Below the pieces are notes generated by a model. That model worked only from the letters and a program-made list of their open reading frames with translations, searched no databases and was not told the DNA's origin. A stretch of DNA of 20,133 nt from an uncultured Actinomycetes bacterium (GTDB lineage: Bacteria; Actinomycetota; Actinomycetes; S36-B12). This document shows, one piece after another, positions 1-8,044 of this stretch (the first letter of the stretch is position 1; each line of letters opens with the position of its first letter). The translations under genes and the position numbers were made by a program. Where the stretch lies: assembly GCA_937902285.1 (NCBI GenBank), contig CALGTB010000156.1, forward strand, positions 1-20,133. Reading direction: 5' to 3'.

Positions 1-2
1 TG

Positions 3-305
3 ACGATGCCTCCGGATCGGGCGATGGTCCTCAGTCGCGAGCTCTCGGCGTGGCGGGCGGAGCAGTTGTACGCGGTCACCGCCCCAGTGGCGGGCGCCGA
101 CAACGTCACCCTGGACGGGCGCTTCGCGTCGGCGGCGTTCGAGGGTCCCTATGGGCAGTCGGCGGCCTGGGTGGCCGAGGCCCGCGACTTCGCCCGCACC
201 CAGGGCGAGCCGGGCGAGGAGACGTACGTGTTCTACACGACGTGCCCGCGGTGCGCCAAGCACTACGGCAGGAACGACGTGATCGTGCTCGTGCCGGTCA
301 CCTAG
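3..305 (+). CDS. C-terminal part of a CxxC-motif protein of unknown function (5' end outside window)
   Basis: The reading frame is already open at the left edge and ends with TAG at 303-305. An ATG at 6 could serve as a start, but there is no room to see a ribosome binding site, so this is most likely the end of a longer gene. The visible part of about 100 residues carries FEGPYGQSAAWV followed near the C-terminus by FYTTCPRCAKHYG, a Cys-x2-Cys pair in a hydrophobic strand context that could bind a metal or be redox active. From memory this tail resembles small proteins often labelled only 'hydrolase', in which an EGPY element precedes a TTCPxCAKxYG ending. No catalytic residues can be assigned and I do not propose a function. 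The downstream methyltransferase starts 34 bp later on the same strand, so the two could be co-transcribed. Confidence 0.6.
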   Translation, partial: TMPPDRAMVLSRELSAWRAEQLYAVTAPVAGADNVTLDGRFASAAFEGPYGQSAAWVAEARDFARTQGEPGEETYVFYTTCPRCAKHYGRNDVIVLVPVT

Positions 306-339
306 GGATCCGGGGCGCGGGTGAGGCAGGATCGCGACC

Positions 340-1074
340 GTGCCTGCCCACGATCCCCGCGGCCTGTCGTTCGGCCGTGCATCAGCGGCGTACGAGCGCG
401 GCAGGCCTGACTACCCCGCGGCCGCCGTCGACTGGCTGCTCGAGGGCGTCTCGGGCCGGGTGGTCGACGTGGGTGCCGGCACCGGCAAGCTCACCCGGTC
501 GCTGGTGGGCAGGGGGCTGGGCGTCATCGCGGTGGAGCCGTCGCCCGGGATGCGACGGGCCTTTCGCCACGCGCTCCCCGACGTGACGGTCGTGGGCGGA
601 GCGGCCGAGCGGCTGCCGCTGCCCGACGCCTGCGCGGGTGCCGTGGTCGCCGCCCAGGCATGGCACTGGGTCGACCCGGCGCTCGCGGGTCCCGAGGCAG
701 CCCGGGTCCTGCGACCGGCGGGCGTCCTCGGCCTGGTCTGGAACGACCGGGACGAGCGCGACCCCTGGGTGGCGGCGCTGTCGTCCCTGCTCCACGAGTA
801 CGGCACGTCGCCGGATGCGGGCTACCGGCCCGGCACCGGCGCGGCCTTCGGGCCGACGGAGAGCACTGAGGTTGGCTGGTCCAATCCGATGACCGCGGAC
901 CTGCTGGTCGACATGATCGCGTCGCGCAGCTACGTGATCGCGCTGCCCGAGGCGCGGCGCGCCGAGCTGCTCGGGCGCGTGCGCCGGCATGCACGGGTGC
1001 ACCCCGGCATCGACTCCCAGGGGCAGTTCGGCATCCCCTACGTGACGCGCGCCTACCGTGCGCGACGCATCTGA
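340..1074 (+). CDS. Class I SAM-dependent methyltransferase
   Basis: The 244-residue product should transfer a methyl group from S-adenosylmethionine to an unknown small molecule in the cytoplasm. Residues 10-30 (SFGRASAAYERGRPDYP) are the N-terminal element typical of UbiE/Methyltransf_11-type proteins. Motif I, VVDVGAGTG, lies at residues 41-49, and the acidic residue closing the second strand is in VIAVEPSPGM. AQAWHWVDP followed by VLRPAGVLGLVWNDRD forms the later motifs of the Rossmann fold. The length is normal for the family and the frame is intact. The GTG start at 340 is chosen because GAGGCAGG lies 9 bases upstream and family similarity begins a few residues in. It converges with the minus-strand membrane protein, with 6 bp between the two stops. 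The substrate cannot be told from sequence. Confidence 0.88.
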   Translation: MPAHDPRGLSFGRASAAYERGRPDYPAAAVDWLLEGVSGRVVDVGAGTGKLTRSLVGRGLGVIAVEPSPGMRRAFRHALPDVTVVGGAAERLPLPDACAGAVVAAQAWHWVDPALAGPEAARVLRPAGVLGLVWNDRDERDPWVAALSSLLHEYGTSPDAGYRPGTGAAFGPTESTEVGWSNPMTADLLVDMIASRSYVIALPEARRAELLGRVRRHARVHPGIDSQGQFGIPYVTRAYRARRI

Positions 1075-1080
1075 GGCCGG

Positions 1081-3540
1081 TCAGACGTAGGCGCTGCGTC
1101 GCAGCCAGCGCATCGCCCACGCGCCCCAGATCGGCGGGAGGTAGAACGTCACGAGCCGGAACGCGATGGCCGTGGACATGGCCACGGCGGACGGGACGCC
1201 GATGGCCTGCAGGCCCACGGTGTAGCCGGCCTCGGCCACGCCCATACCGCCGGGAACAGGCATGAGCCCGGCGAAGAGGCTCACCGCAGTGTTGATGAGG
1301 ATGAGCTGCGAGAGGTAGGCGGTGTCGCCGAAGGCGGCCAGGCAGACGCCCAGGATGATCGCCTGGATCACCTGCGCGACGAGGTTGCCCACCGCCATCG
1401 TGGCCACCTTGCGCGGGCGTCGCAGCACGGCCAGGGCGGACTTGGCGTTGACCGACTGCTCAGCGATCGCCGCGCGAACCCGCGGCACGATTCCCATCAG
1501 CCGCCTGCGGAACCGTGGCACGACGAGTGCGGCGACGATGCCGATCACGATCAGGGCGATCGTCAGGTAGAGCAGCGCCGGGGTGGAGCTGTCCGTCGAG
1601 CTGGTGCTCGTGGACGACGACCTCACCGACGATGTGAATGCGGGCAGGCCGCTGACCAGGATGAGGATGATGAGGGCGATCTGGACTCCGAAGCCGGTGA
1701 CGCTGTCGATGACCCCGATGGACACCGCCGTGGTCGCAGGAAGGCCGAATCGCTGGAAGAACCGCACCTCCAGGGCGATGCGGGCGGCCGTCGCCGGCAG
1801 CGTGAGCGCGATGAACTGGATGGCGTACTGCAGCATCAGGACCGGCCGGTACCGGAGGGGGTTGGGCGAGGCGCCCATGGTGGCGAACGCGAAGCCCGCC
1901 TGGACGAACGGTGACAGCAGGAGCGCCCCGAAGAGGATCCACTTGTTGGCCGCCGACAGCTCCTGGACCACCGTGGCCAGGTCGACGCCGGCCAGCATCG
2001 CGATGAGCGTGTAGGCGACGAGGCCGATCACGAGCACCATGAGGATCGACTTCACGGTGACCCGCCGCACCTGCTGAAGCGGCGGTGCGTCGATCCCGCA
2101 GGCCGTGACGGCGGCCGCGCGCAGCTCGGCCAGTGACCACTCCTCGTCCTTCACCGCCTGCCCGGTTCGGGCGTCCATCACGGCAGGCTGCAGGTAGGGG
2201 AGCACCTCGGCGAGGCCGTCGGCACCCAGTGCGGCGATGGCGGCCGCGACGGCGCGGTCGCGGCCCACGGATACCGCAGTCGCGGTCAGCAGCCGGGCCC
2301 GGTCGGCCATCATCGACGAGGGGTCGGCGGCCAGCTCGGCCGCATCGAAGTCGCACAGCGCGCAGGTGCCATCCTGCGCGCGGACGAGGGCGGCCGCGCC
2401 CATGCTGCCGTGCGCAATCCCGATCTCGTTGAGCCGGAGCAGGGCACTCCACGCCGAGGCGACGTACGCGTCGTCAACGTCCGGGCTCGACGAGAGGTCG
2501 GGCCCCCGGCTGGCCGTGACGAGCAGCGCATCGCCGCCGGGCGCCCGGCCGCACGTGACGACGGGCACCACGGGCACGCCAGATCGCTCGGCCAGGAGGG
2601 TGACGACGGCCTCGTGGTCGACGCGCGACTCACGGCTGCGCAGGAGGACCGGGCGCTCGCCACGGCGGGTGAGCGACGTCCACAGCGACCCGACGACCTG
2701 GCCGTCCCAGGCATCGCGACCGTAGACCTTGACGAACAGGTCGGTGCCGTCCGAGGAGCGCGCCACCATGGTGGCAACCCCGGGCTGCTGGACCCGGGCC
2801 TCCTCGACGGCCGTCGTCGCGACGCCCAGCTCGCCGAGGGCGTCGGCCACCTGATCGGTGGTGGCGCGGCCCGCGGGGGTGCCGAGCAGGAGGTGGGCCG
2901 CCGCAGCCGCCGCGACGCCCACGGCGAGCGACGCGACGGCACCGGCCGGGGTCGCGATCTCGAGTCCGATCACAGCGATGGTGCCGAGCAGGAGGACGAG
3001 CCGGCCGAACAGGCGCAGGGAATGGCGAAGGTGGGGGGACGCGGTGACGAGCACGGCGGTGGCGAGGGCGAGGACGATTGCTGTGTCCGCGGGTCGCGGC
3101 TCCGCGTTGACCAGCCCGCTCAGACTGTCCGGCCATGCCCCGGTGGCCACGCGTATCACGACCAGGCCGCCACCCGCAGCGAATGCAGCGGCGACGAGGT
3201 AGTCCAGCAGGATCCTGCGCCGTCCCCTCGACAGCGCGGTGAGCAGCACGATGACCGCGGCCCAGGCGGCCAGCAGTGCATAGGAGGCTCCCCAGACCCA
3301 GTCGAGGAACTCGGCCAGTGCCCCCGAGAGGCTCGAGATGGCCGCCTCCAGCGGGGAGGTGCCTGACGCGAGCAGCGCGAGCGGGATCGTGATCAGGCAC
3401 GCGACGACCAGCAGGAGGATGTCCGTCGGCCGCCGGAACCGGCGCGCGTCCGGCGCGGACGACCAGGGCCGGAAGGCGCTGGTGCGCCGGCGGAGGGCCA
3501 TCGTGTGCATGGGCGACATCATTCCCGAGCGGCGCCCCAT
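1081..3540 (-). CDS. Membrane protein: N-terminal TM bundle, kinase-like (pseudokinase) domain and UPF0104/LPG-synthase-type TM domain
   Basis: This 819-residue protein has three parts. Residues about 35-220 form several hydrophobic helices. Residues about 225-470 are a soluble kinase-like domain with a lysine strand (DLFVKVYG), a catalytic-loop equivalent (IAHGSMGAAAL) and a DFG equivalent (CDFDAAEL). The catalytic Asp of HRD/HGD is Ser here and DFG reads DFD, so phosphotransfer is doubtful. Residues about 480-815 hold about eight helices of the UPF0104/YbhN family, seen in the MprF flippase half, including the conserved PGGMGVAEAGY turn. A Ser/Thr-rich loop (residues about 640-655) interrupts this part. 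No lysyl-transferase domain is present, so lipid or isoprenoid-glycan movement across the membrane is more likely than LPG synthesis; this is inference. The start is uncertain: ATG codons at 3540, 3522, 3519, 3510 and 3501 are all possible and none has a convincing ribosome binding site. Confidence 0.85.
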   Translation of the reverse strand: MGRRSGMMSPMHTMALRRRTSAFRPWSSAPDARRFRRPTDILLLVVACLITIPLALLASGTSPLEAAISSLSGALAEFLDWVWGASYALLAAWAAVIVLLTALSRGRRRILLDYLVAAAFAAGGGLVVIRVATGAWPDSLSGLVNAEPRPADTAIVLALATAVLVTASPHLRHSLRLFGRLVLLLGTIAVIGLEIATPAGAVASLAVGVAAAAAAHLLLGTPAGRATTDQVADALGELGVATTAVEEARVQQPGVATMVARSSDGTDLFVKVYGRDAWDGQVVGSLWTSLTRRGERPVLLRSRESRVDHEAVVTLLAERSGVPVVPVVTCGRAPGGDALLVTASRGPDLSSSPDVDDAYVASAWSALLRLNEIGIAHGSMGAAALVRAQDGTCALCDFDAAELAADPSSMMADRARLLTATAVSVGRDRAVAAAIAALGADGLAEVLPYLQPAVMDARTGQAVKDEEWSLAELRAAAVTACGIDAPPLQQVRRVTVKSILMVLVIGLVAYTLIAMLAGVDLATVVQELSAANKWILFGALLLSPFVQAGFAFATMGASPNPLRYRPVLMLQYAIQFIALTLPATAARIALEVRFFQRFGLPATTAVSIGVIDSVTGFGVQIALIILILVSGLPAFTSSVRSSSTSTSSTDSSTPALLYLTIALIVIGIVAALVVPRFRRRLMGIVPRVRAAIAEQSVNAKSALAVLRRPRKVATMAVGNLVAQVIQAIILGVCLAAFGDTAYLSQLILINTAVSLFAGLMPVPGGMGVAEAGYTVGLQAIGVPSAVAMSTAIAFRLVTFYLPPIWGAWAMRWLRRSAYV

Positions 3541-3572
3541 CCGAATGGGCGACGCGCAGGCCCGTGCAGCAC

Positions 3573-3578
3573 TACCGT
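3573..3578 (+). promoter_or_regulatory. -10 hexamer TACCGT of a leaderless promoter
   Basis: TACCGT fits the actinobacterial TANNNT -10 consensus and ends 6 bases before the ATG at 3585, the spacing expected when transcription begins at or next to the start codon. No Shine-Dalgarno sequence precedes that ATG. The promoter lies in the short gap shared with the divergent membrane protein gene, and no good -35 hexamer is visible. Confidence 0.45.
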
Positions 3579-3584
3579 CTGACC

Positions 3585-3980
3585 ATGCCTCGATTCCTCA
3601 TGGGCTGGCTGCTCAGCCTCGCCCTCGCCGCCATCGGCCTCGTCCTGTGCACCGTCATCTTCGGTGACGACTTCGAGATGACGAAGGGCATCACCGGGTT
3701 CCTGGTGGCGCTGGTCATCTTCGCCGTGCTGAACGGCATCATCCCGCTCATCGTGTTCAAGGTGCTGCGCAGCCATGCTGACTCGATGATCGCGCTGACC
3801 GGCCTGATCTCGGCATTCCTGTCGCTGTGGATCACGTCGATCCTGCCGTGGGGTGGACTGTCCATCAACTCCTTCGGGACGCTCGTCCTCGCCAGCCTGC
3901 TGGTGTGGGTGCTGTCCATGGTCATCTGGGTCATCCCGGGGCCCTGGCGCACCCATCGCCGCGTGGCGGAGCGGCGCTGA
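3585..3980 (+). CDS. Small four-helix membrane protein, phage-holin-family-like
   Basis: The 131-residue product is almost entirely membrane: helices lie at about residues 4-24, 36-56, 62-86 and 92-116, followed by a basic cytoplasmic tail (WRTHRRVAERR). This layout and the opening MPRFLMGWLL match chromosomal actinobacterial proteins usually named 'phage holin family protein' (holin superfamily IV), whose role is not settled; there is no lysin or other phage gene nearby, so lysis is unlikely. I place the start at ATG 3585 because a TACCGT -10 hexamer sits 6 bases upstream and the first helix follows at once. A GTG at 3564 would add seven residues without better support. The gene is divergent from the pseudokinase-flippase protein and converges on the amidase gene, 19 bp between the ends. 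Confidence 0.75.
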   Translation: MPRFLMGWLLSLALAAIGLVLCTVIFGDDFEMTKGITGFLVALVIFAVLNGIIPLIVFKVLRSHADSMIALTGLISAFLSLWITSILPWGGLSINSFGTLVLASLLVWVLSMVIWVIPGPWRTHRRVAERR

Positions 3981-3999
3981 CCCACTCGGCGGCGTCCGG

Positions 4000-5499
4000 C
4001 TAGCCCCGCTGTGGTGGACGCCAGCGGGGCAGCAGCGCGCCTGATCCACTGAGGCCGAGCGCCTGCTCGAGGGCGTGCCCCAGCGCGACGAGGCGGGCCT
4101 CCGACCCGGCCGGACCCACGATCGAGAGCCCCACCGGCAGGCCGTCCACCAGCCCCATGGGCAGGGTGAGGATCGGCCAGCCCAGGATTGCGGGCGGCGT
4201 ACACACGGTGCCCCCGCCCGACAGCACGTCGCCGTGGGTGAGGTCCGACTTCCAGGCCGGCCGGTAGGCCGGCGCGATGATGACGTCGACGCCCTCGGCC
4301 AGCGCCGGGCCCATGCACGTGTCACGGGCCCAGTCGACATTGCGGCGCCGCGCGTCCTGATACGCCTGTGCGGCCCGCCCGCCGCTGACGAGCGCTCGAT
4401 CGAAGTAGTCCTGCCCGAAGTGCGCCAGCTCGTCGGCGCGGTGCCGCTCGTTGAACGCCACCACATCGGCCAGTGAGTGGACGCCGTCGCCGGGGCGTCC
4501 GCCGAGGTAGGCGTCCAGGTCGTCGAGCAGCTCGCCGATCAGGACATCGGTCTGGTCCTCGTACACGGCCATGTCGGGTCCGGGCGCCGTCACATCGCGA
4601 AGCGCGGCGACAAGCGGCTCGAGGATGCCAACCGCACCCATGAACACGGCGTCGGTAGCGGCATCTCCGGTCATCCACCCACTGGCCACGCCCACGCGGA
4701 GCGACCGGGCGGCGTCGGGGCGGCACGCGTCGACGAGTCCTCCGCGCCCCGAGATCACCTCGAGGACGAGGGCGGCGTCGCGTGCTGATCGCGCCAGCGG
4801 TCCCGGCACATCCTGGCTCGCACTGATCGGCACGACTCCCGCCGTCGGGACCGAGCCGACAGTGGGCTTGATCCCCACGACCCCGTTGAGGGCCGCCGGG
4901 CAGGTGATCGAGCCGTTCGTCTCGGTGCCGATCGCGACGGGGGCGAGTCCGGCGGCCACCGCGGCACCCGAGCCTGACGACGAGCCGCCGGCACTGCGGT
5001 CGAGCGCCCAGGGGTTTCCGGTCAGGCCGCCGACGGCCGACCAGCCGCTGATGGAGCTCGAGGACCGGAAGTTGGCCCATTCCGACAGGTTCGTCGAGCC
5101 GACGATGACGGCTCCCGCGCCCCTGAGGCGGGCGGCGACGGGGGAGTCCGAGGTGACGGTCCGGTCCGCGAGGGCGAGCGAGCCGGCAGTGCCGGGGAGG
5201 CCGACGGCCTCGATGTTGTCCTTGACGAGGACGGGAACGCCGTGCAGTGGTCCACGATGCACTCCGTCATGTCGATCGGCGTCCCGCGAGCGCGCCTCGT
5301 GCTCCGCATCAGCGCACAGGGAGAGGATCGAGCGCAGCGAGACACCCGACCCGGGGGCATCCACGGCGGCGATGCGCTCGAGAAGGGTCGCGACGGTGTC
5401 GGCGGACGAGACTCGCCCCGCCGACAGGTCGTCGAGGAGGTCGTGCACGCCACGCTGGCTGATCGGCGCGGAGGTCGGGTGCGGATCGTTCGGGTCCAC
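4000..5499 (-). CDS. Amidase signature family hydrolase
   Basis: The 499-residue cytoplasmic enzyme should hydrolyse a carboxamide to acid and ammonia. The amidase-signature triad is visible: Lys93 in VLVKDN, the cis-Ser at about 173 in GGSSSGSG, and nucleophile Ser197 in TETNGSITCPA. The Lys-to-Ser and Ser-to-Ser spacings (80 and 24 residues) match the family. The flanking elements LHGVPVLVKDN, STNLSEWANFR and GVVGIKPTVG are intact. There is no sign of a GatB or GatC partner, and the sequence is closer to stand-alone amidases than to GatA. The GTG start at 5499 has GGAG 5 bases upstream. The 3' end lies inside a GC-rich inverted repeat that may terminate it. It is divergent from the GGDEF/EAL gene. 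The natural substrate is unknown. Confidence 0.9.
   Translation of the reverse strand: MDPNDPHPTSAPISQRGVHDLLDDLSAGRVSSADTVATLLERIAAVDAPGSGVSLRSILSLCADAEHEARSRDADRHDGVHRGPLHGVPVLVKDNIEAVGLPGTAGSLALADRTVTSDSPVAARLRGAGAVIVGSTNLSEWANFRSSSSISGWSAVGGLTGNPWALDRSAGGSSSGSGAAVAAGLAPVAIGTETNGSITCPAALNGVVGIKPTVGSVPTAGVVPISASQDVPGPLARSARDAALVLEVISGRGGLVDACRPDAARSLRVGVASGWMTGDAATDAVFMGAVGILEPLVAALRDVTAPGPDMAVYEDQTDVLIGELLDDLDAYLGGRPGDGVHSLADVVAFNERHRADELAHFGQDYFDRALVSGGRAAQAYQDARRRNVDWARDTCMGPALAEGVDVIIAPAYRPAWKSDLTHGDVLSGGGTVCTPPAILGWPILTLPMGLVDGLPVGLSIVGPAGSEARLVALGHALEQALGLSGSGALLPRWRPPQRG
4003..4030. terminator. GC-rich hairpin at a convergent gene junction, possible terminator
   Basis: GCCCCGCTG at 4003-4011 and CAGCGGGGC at 4022-4030 are perfect 9-bp inverted arms with a 10-base loop. 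The hairpin covers the last codons and the edge of the stop codon of the minus-strand amidase and begins 22 bp after the stop of the plus-strand membrane protein. Neither side has a T-tract, so intrinsic termination in the textbook form is not proven, but U-less hairpins often sit at actinobacterial gene ends. Confidence 0.45.
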
Positions 5500-5530
5500 G
5501 TGGGCTCCAAGCTGTGCGGGGGACGTCCGG

Positions 5531-5536
5531 ATGCTA
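5531..5536 (-). promoter_or_regulatory. Possible -10 hexamer TAGCAT of the amidase gene
   Basis: On the minus strand TAGCAT lies 31 bases upstream of the amidase GTG, leaving a short leader that contains the GGAG ribosome binding site. No -35 hexamer at ideal spacing is seen. It overlaps by one base a 6-bp inverted repeat (AGTTGC 5536-5541, GCAACT 5564-5569) in the gap shared with the divergent GGDEF/EAL gene. Confidence 0.25.
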
Positions 5537-5603
5537 GTTGCCGGCGGAGGTGCCCGCGATGCCGCAACTCGACGGGCAGGCCGCGGTTTCCCCTTGGGGC
5601 GAC

Positions 5604-5609
5604 TAGCCT
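5604..5609 (+). promoter_or_regulatory. -10 hexamer TAGCCT of a leaderless promoter
   Basis: TAGCCT matches TANNNT and ends 6 bases before the ATG at 5616. There is no Shine-Dalgarno sequence in front of that ATG, so the message for the GGDEF/EAL protein is probably leaderless. Confidence 0.5.
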
Positions 5610-5615
5610 GACCCC

Positions 5616-7889
5616 ATGGGGAAGGGCAAGGCGAAGCGCAAGGACGCCGCCAAGGGAGCCGACAAGGCGTCGAAGGAGGCGCACAAGCACGGGAACAGGC
5701 ACGCCGACCGCCGGTCCGGCGCCGGCCCGGAGACCGCTGCTCGGACCCCCATGGTCGAGGATGACCTCGACGCCTACTACGACGAGGCCGACGGCGTGGA
5801 CTTCGGACCGGCCGATGGTGTCCCTGATGCCCCCGAGGTCGAGCGCGACCAGCTCACCCAGCGTGATGTGGCCGCCGAGCTCGCATCCGAGCTCGCTGAC
5901 GTGGTCTACGCCCTCCAGATCCGCCCGGAGGTGCGCTTCGTCTACATCTCGCGCTCCATGGAGGCGCTGCTGGGGTACGAGCCCGAGGACCTCTACGACG
6001 ACCCCGAGTTCGGGATGAAGCTCGTGGACAAGCGCGACCGGCAGGTCGTGCTGGATGCGATCGCGCGGCCCGGGCCCGACCCGGTCAACTTCACGGTGCG
6101 CTTCCGGGCCCGCGACAAGAGGCTGATCTGGACCGAGCACCGGGCTCGTGCCGTGGCGTACGAGGACGGACAGGTCGTCCTGTACGGGGCCGCGCGCGAT
6201 GTCACCACGCATCGCTTCACCCAGGAGGCGCTGACCGACGAGCGTGAGCGCTACCGGCTGCTGTCGGAGAACTCGCAGGACGTCGTGCTGCGCTCCGACG
6301 CGGACAACCTGGTGACGTGGGCCTCGCCGTCGGTCGTGGTGGCGCTCGGGTGGGAGCCCGAGGACCTCATCGGCCGGACACTGGCAGAGATCGTCCACCC
6401 GGATGACCTCATGGCGGGCTACCACGCCCAGCAGCGCATCCTCCTGGAGGGACTCGACACAGTCGAGGGCGAGGCGCGGTTCCTCACGCCGACGGGCGAG
6501 TGGCGCTGGATGCGGGTGCTCGGCCGGGTCCTCCAGGACGACGAGGGCAACATGGTCGGCAGCATCGGCGAGCTGCGCGACATCCAGTCGGAGATGGCCA
6601 CGCGTGCGGAGCTCGAGCGCGAGGTCGACCACGACGCGCTGACCGGACTCGCGAAGCGGGGACTCACCCTGGCCCGGGTGCAGGCGCTGCTCGACGGGCC
6701 CGACCGTGCCGGACTGGCCCTCCTGTGCGCGTCCGTCGATGGGCTGGTCGCCGTCAACGAGGCCTTCACCCATACGGCCGGAGACCGCGTCCTCACCGTG
6801 GTGTCCGAGCGGCTCATCGAGGCCGTGGGCGACGTCGACCGGCTCGGACGCATCGCCGGCGGGGAGTTCCTCGTGATCCTCACCGACGTCTACACCGCGG
6901 ACGAGGCCGGTGCGCGCGCTGCCGAGCTGCTGGGTCAGCTGCGGGGGCCGGTGTCCATCGGCCCGCACGAGATCGAGGTCACCGCCAGCATCGGAGTGGC
7001 CATGCCGGACGGCGACGACGCCTCGGAGCTCATGCGCGACGCGACCACCGCGATGCGCCAGGCCTCGGTCAAGGGCCACGACCGCTGGGAGTTCCTCGAC
7101 GCAGAGCGTGCGCACGCCTCGCGCCATCGCCTGGCGGTCCAGACGGCACTGCGCCGGGCTCTCACGGAGGACCGCATCAAGCCGTGGTACCAGCCGGTGG
7201 TCAACCTGGCCGACAGCAGCGTCGTCGGCTACGAGGCGCTCGTGCGCTGGGAGCGTTCCGACGGGACGGTGCTGGAGCCCGCGCAGTTCTTCGACGCCGC
7301 TGAGCGCAGCCACCTCATCACGACCCTGGACCGCATCGTGCTGCGACACGCGCTCGACGACATGGCGCAGGTGGACTCCCGGCTGATCATCGCCGTCAAT
7401 GTGTCCGCTGCCACCCTCTCGGACGGGAGCTTCTTCGGCTACGTCGCGGCCGAGCTCGAGCGCACCGGCTTCGACCCCCAGCGCCTGAGCCTGGAGGTCA
7501 CCGAGACGTCGCTCGTCGACGTGAGCGATGCCGTGCGTGCCGGCATGACCTCGTTGGCCCAGCGCGGCGTGGTGTGGTGGGTGGATGACTTCGGCACGGG
7601 CTACTCGTCGATCAGCCACCTGCGCGACCTGCCGGTGGGCGGCCTCAAGCTCGACCGCTCGTTCACCGTGGGGGTGGCCTCCGGCGATCAGCGATCGATC
7701 CGGGTGTCGCAGGGTCTCGCCGGCCTCGCGCGGGGCCTGGCCCTGAGGATGGTGGTCGAGGGGGTGCAGGGGGAGCGCGATGCCGCGATCCTGCTGGGCC
7801 AGGGCTGGACGTTCGCCCAGGGCTGGTACTTCGGCCGGGCCGAGCGACGGATGACCCAGCACCTCGCCGCCGCGCCGGTCGGGGAGTAG
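5616..7889 (+). CDS. PAS-PAS-GGDEF-EAL protein, probable c-di-GMP phosphodiesterase
   Basis: The 757-residue protein has no membrane helix. Residues 1-40 are rich in Lys, Arg and His. Two PAS domains follow (about 85-205 and 215-330), then GGDEF (about 340-495) and EAL (about 505-750). The GGDEF signature reads AGGEF at residues 414-418: the position that supplies a metal ligand is Gly, although Asp375 of the first metal site is kept, so cyclase activity is unlikely. The EAL domain looks complete: E540 in YEALVRW, the Asn in AVNVSA, LEVTETSL, D657 and D658 in VDDFGTGYSS, the Lys in LKLDRSF, VEGVQGE and the Gln in QGWYFG. It should therefore cleave c-di-GMP to pGpG, with the GGDEF domain perhaps sensing GTP. 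The PAS ligands are unknown. Stop TAG overlaps the ribosome binding site of the next small gene. Confidence 0.93.
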   Translation: MGKGKAKRKDAAKGADKASKEAHKHGNRHADRRSGAGPETAARTPMVEDDLDAYYDEADGVDFGPADGVPDAPEVERDQLTQRDVAAELASELADVVYALQIRPEVRFVYISRSMEALLGYEPEDLYDDPEFGMKLVDKRDRQVVLDAIARPGPDPVNFTVRFRARDKRLIWTEHRARAVAYEDGQVVLYGAARDVTTHRFTQEALTDERERYRLLSENSQDVVLRSDADNLVTWASPSVVVALGWEPEDLIGRTLAEIVHPDDLMAGYHAQQRILLEGLDTVEGEARFLTPTGEWRWMRVLGRVLQDDEGNMVGSIGELRDIQSEMATRAELEREVDHDALTGLAKRGLTLARVQALLDGPDRAGLALLCASVDGLVAVNEAFTHTAGDRVLTVVSERLIEAVGDVDRLGRIAGGEFLVILTDVYTADEAGARAAELLGQLRGPVSIGPHEIEVTASIGVAMPDGDDASELMRDATTAMRQASVKGHDRWEFLDAERAHASRHRLAVQTALRRALTEDRIKPWYQPVVNLADSSVVGYEALVRWERSDGTVLEPAQFFDAAERSHLITTLDRIVLRHALDDMAQVDSRLIIAVNVSAATLSDGSFFGYVAAELERTGFDPQRLSLEVTETSLVDVSDAVRAGMTSLAQRGVVWWVDDFGTGYSSISHLRDLPVGGLKLDRSFTVGVASGDQRSIRVSQGLAGLARGLALRMVVEGVQGERDAAILLGQGWTFAQGWYFGRAERRMTQHLAAAPVGE

Positions 7890-7897
7890 GAGGCCAG

Positions 7898-8032
7898 GTG
7901 CCCTACGTCCTCGCGGTCGCGGCCGTGATCATGCCGGCCATCCTCATCGTGCAGACAGTGCGCGGACGGATGCGCGTGCGCTGCTGCGCCGTGCTGCCCC
8001 CGGTGGACCACCCGTCGACGGCTCCGGACTGA
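7898..8032 (+). CDS. 44-residue small membrane protein, unknown function
   Basis: A short frame from GTG 7898 to TGA 8030-8032 begins 8 bp after the GGDEF/EAL stop. AGGAGG at 7888-7893, overlapping that stop codon, is a strong ribosome binding site 4 bases from the GTG. Of the 44 codons, 41 end in G or C, as in the neighbouring genes. The peptide starts with one hydrophobic helix (residues 3-18, MPYVLAVAAVIMPAILIV), then a basic stretch with a Cys pair (GRMRVRCCAV, Cys29 and Cys30) and a Pro-rich end. A single-pass membrane protein with a cytoplasmic Cys pair is the simplest reading. It lies between the c-di-GMP gene and the cation transporter and probably shares their message. I do not recognise a family. 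Confidence 0.6.
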   Translation: MPYVLAVAAVIMPAILIVQTVRGRMRVRCCAVLPPVDHPSTAPD

Positions 8033-8044
8033 CATCCTGACCTC

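Noticed and set aside
3585..3980. Prophage remnant suggested by the holin-like protein
   Set aside because: No lysin, structural or integrase gene is nearby, and such proteins are common chromosomal genes in actinobacteria.
5536..5569. Inverted repeat AGTTGC ... GCAACT in the amidase/GGDEF gap
   Set aside because: The 6-bp arms are 22 bases apart with a bulge in any extension; too weak to call an operator without conservation.
5022..7862. A 946-codon open frame on the minus strand opposite the GGDEF/EAL gene
   Set aside because: It is the antisense shadow of a GC-rich gene: low-complexity Arg/Gly/His/Pro/Leu composition and no domain, while the plus strand has clear PAS, GGDEF and EAL motifs.
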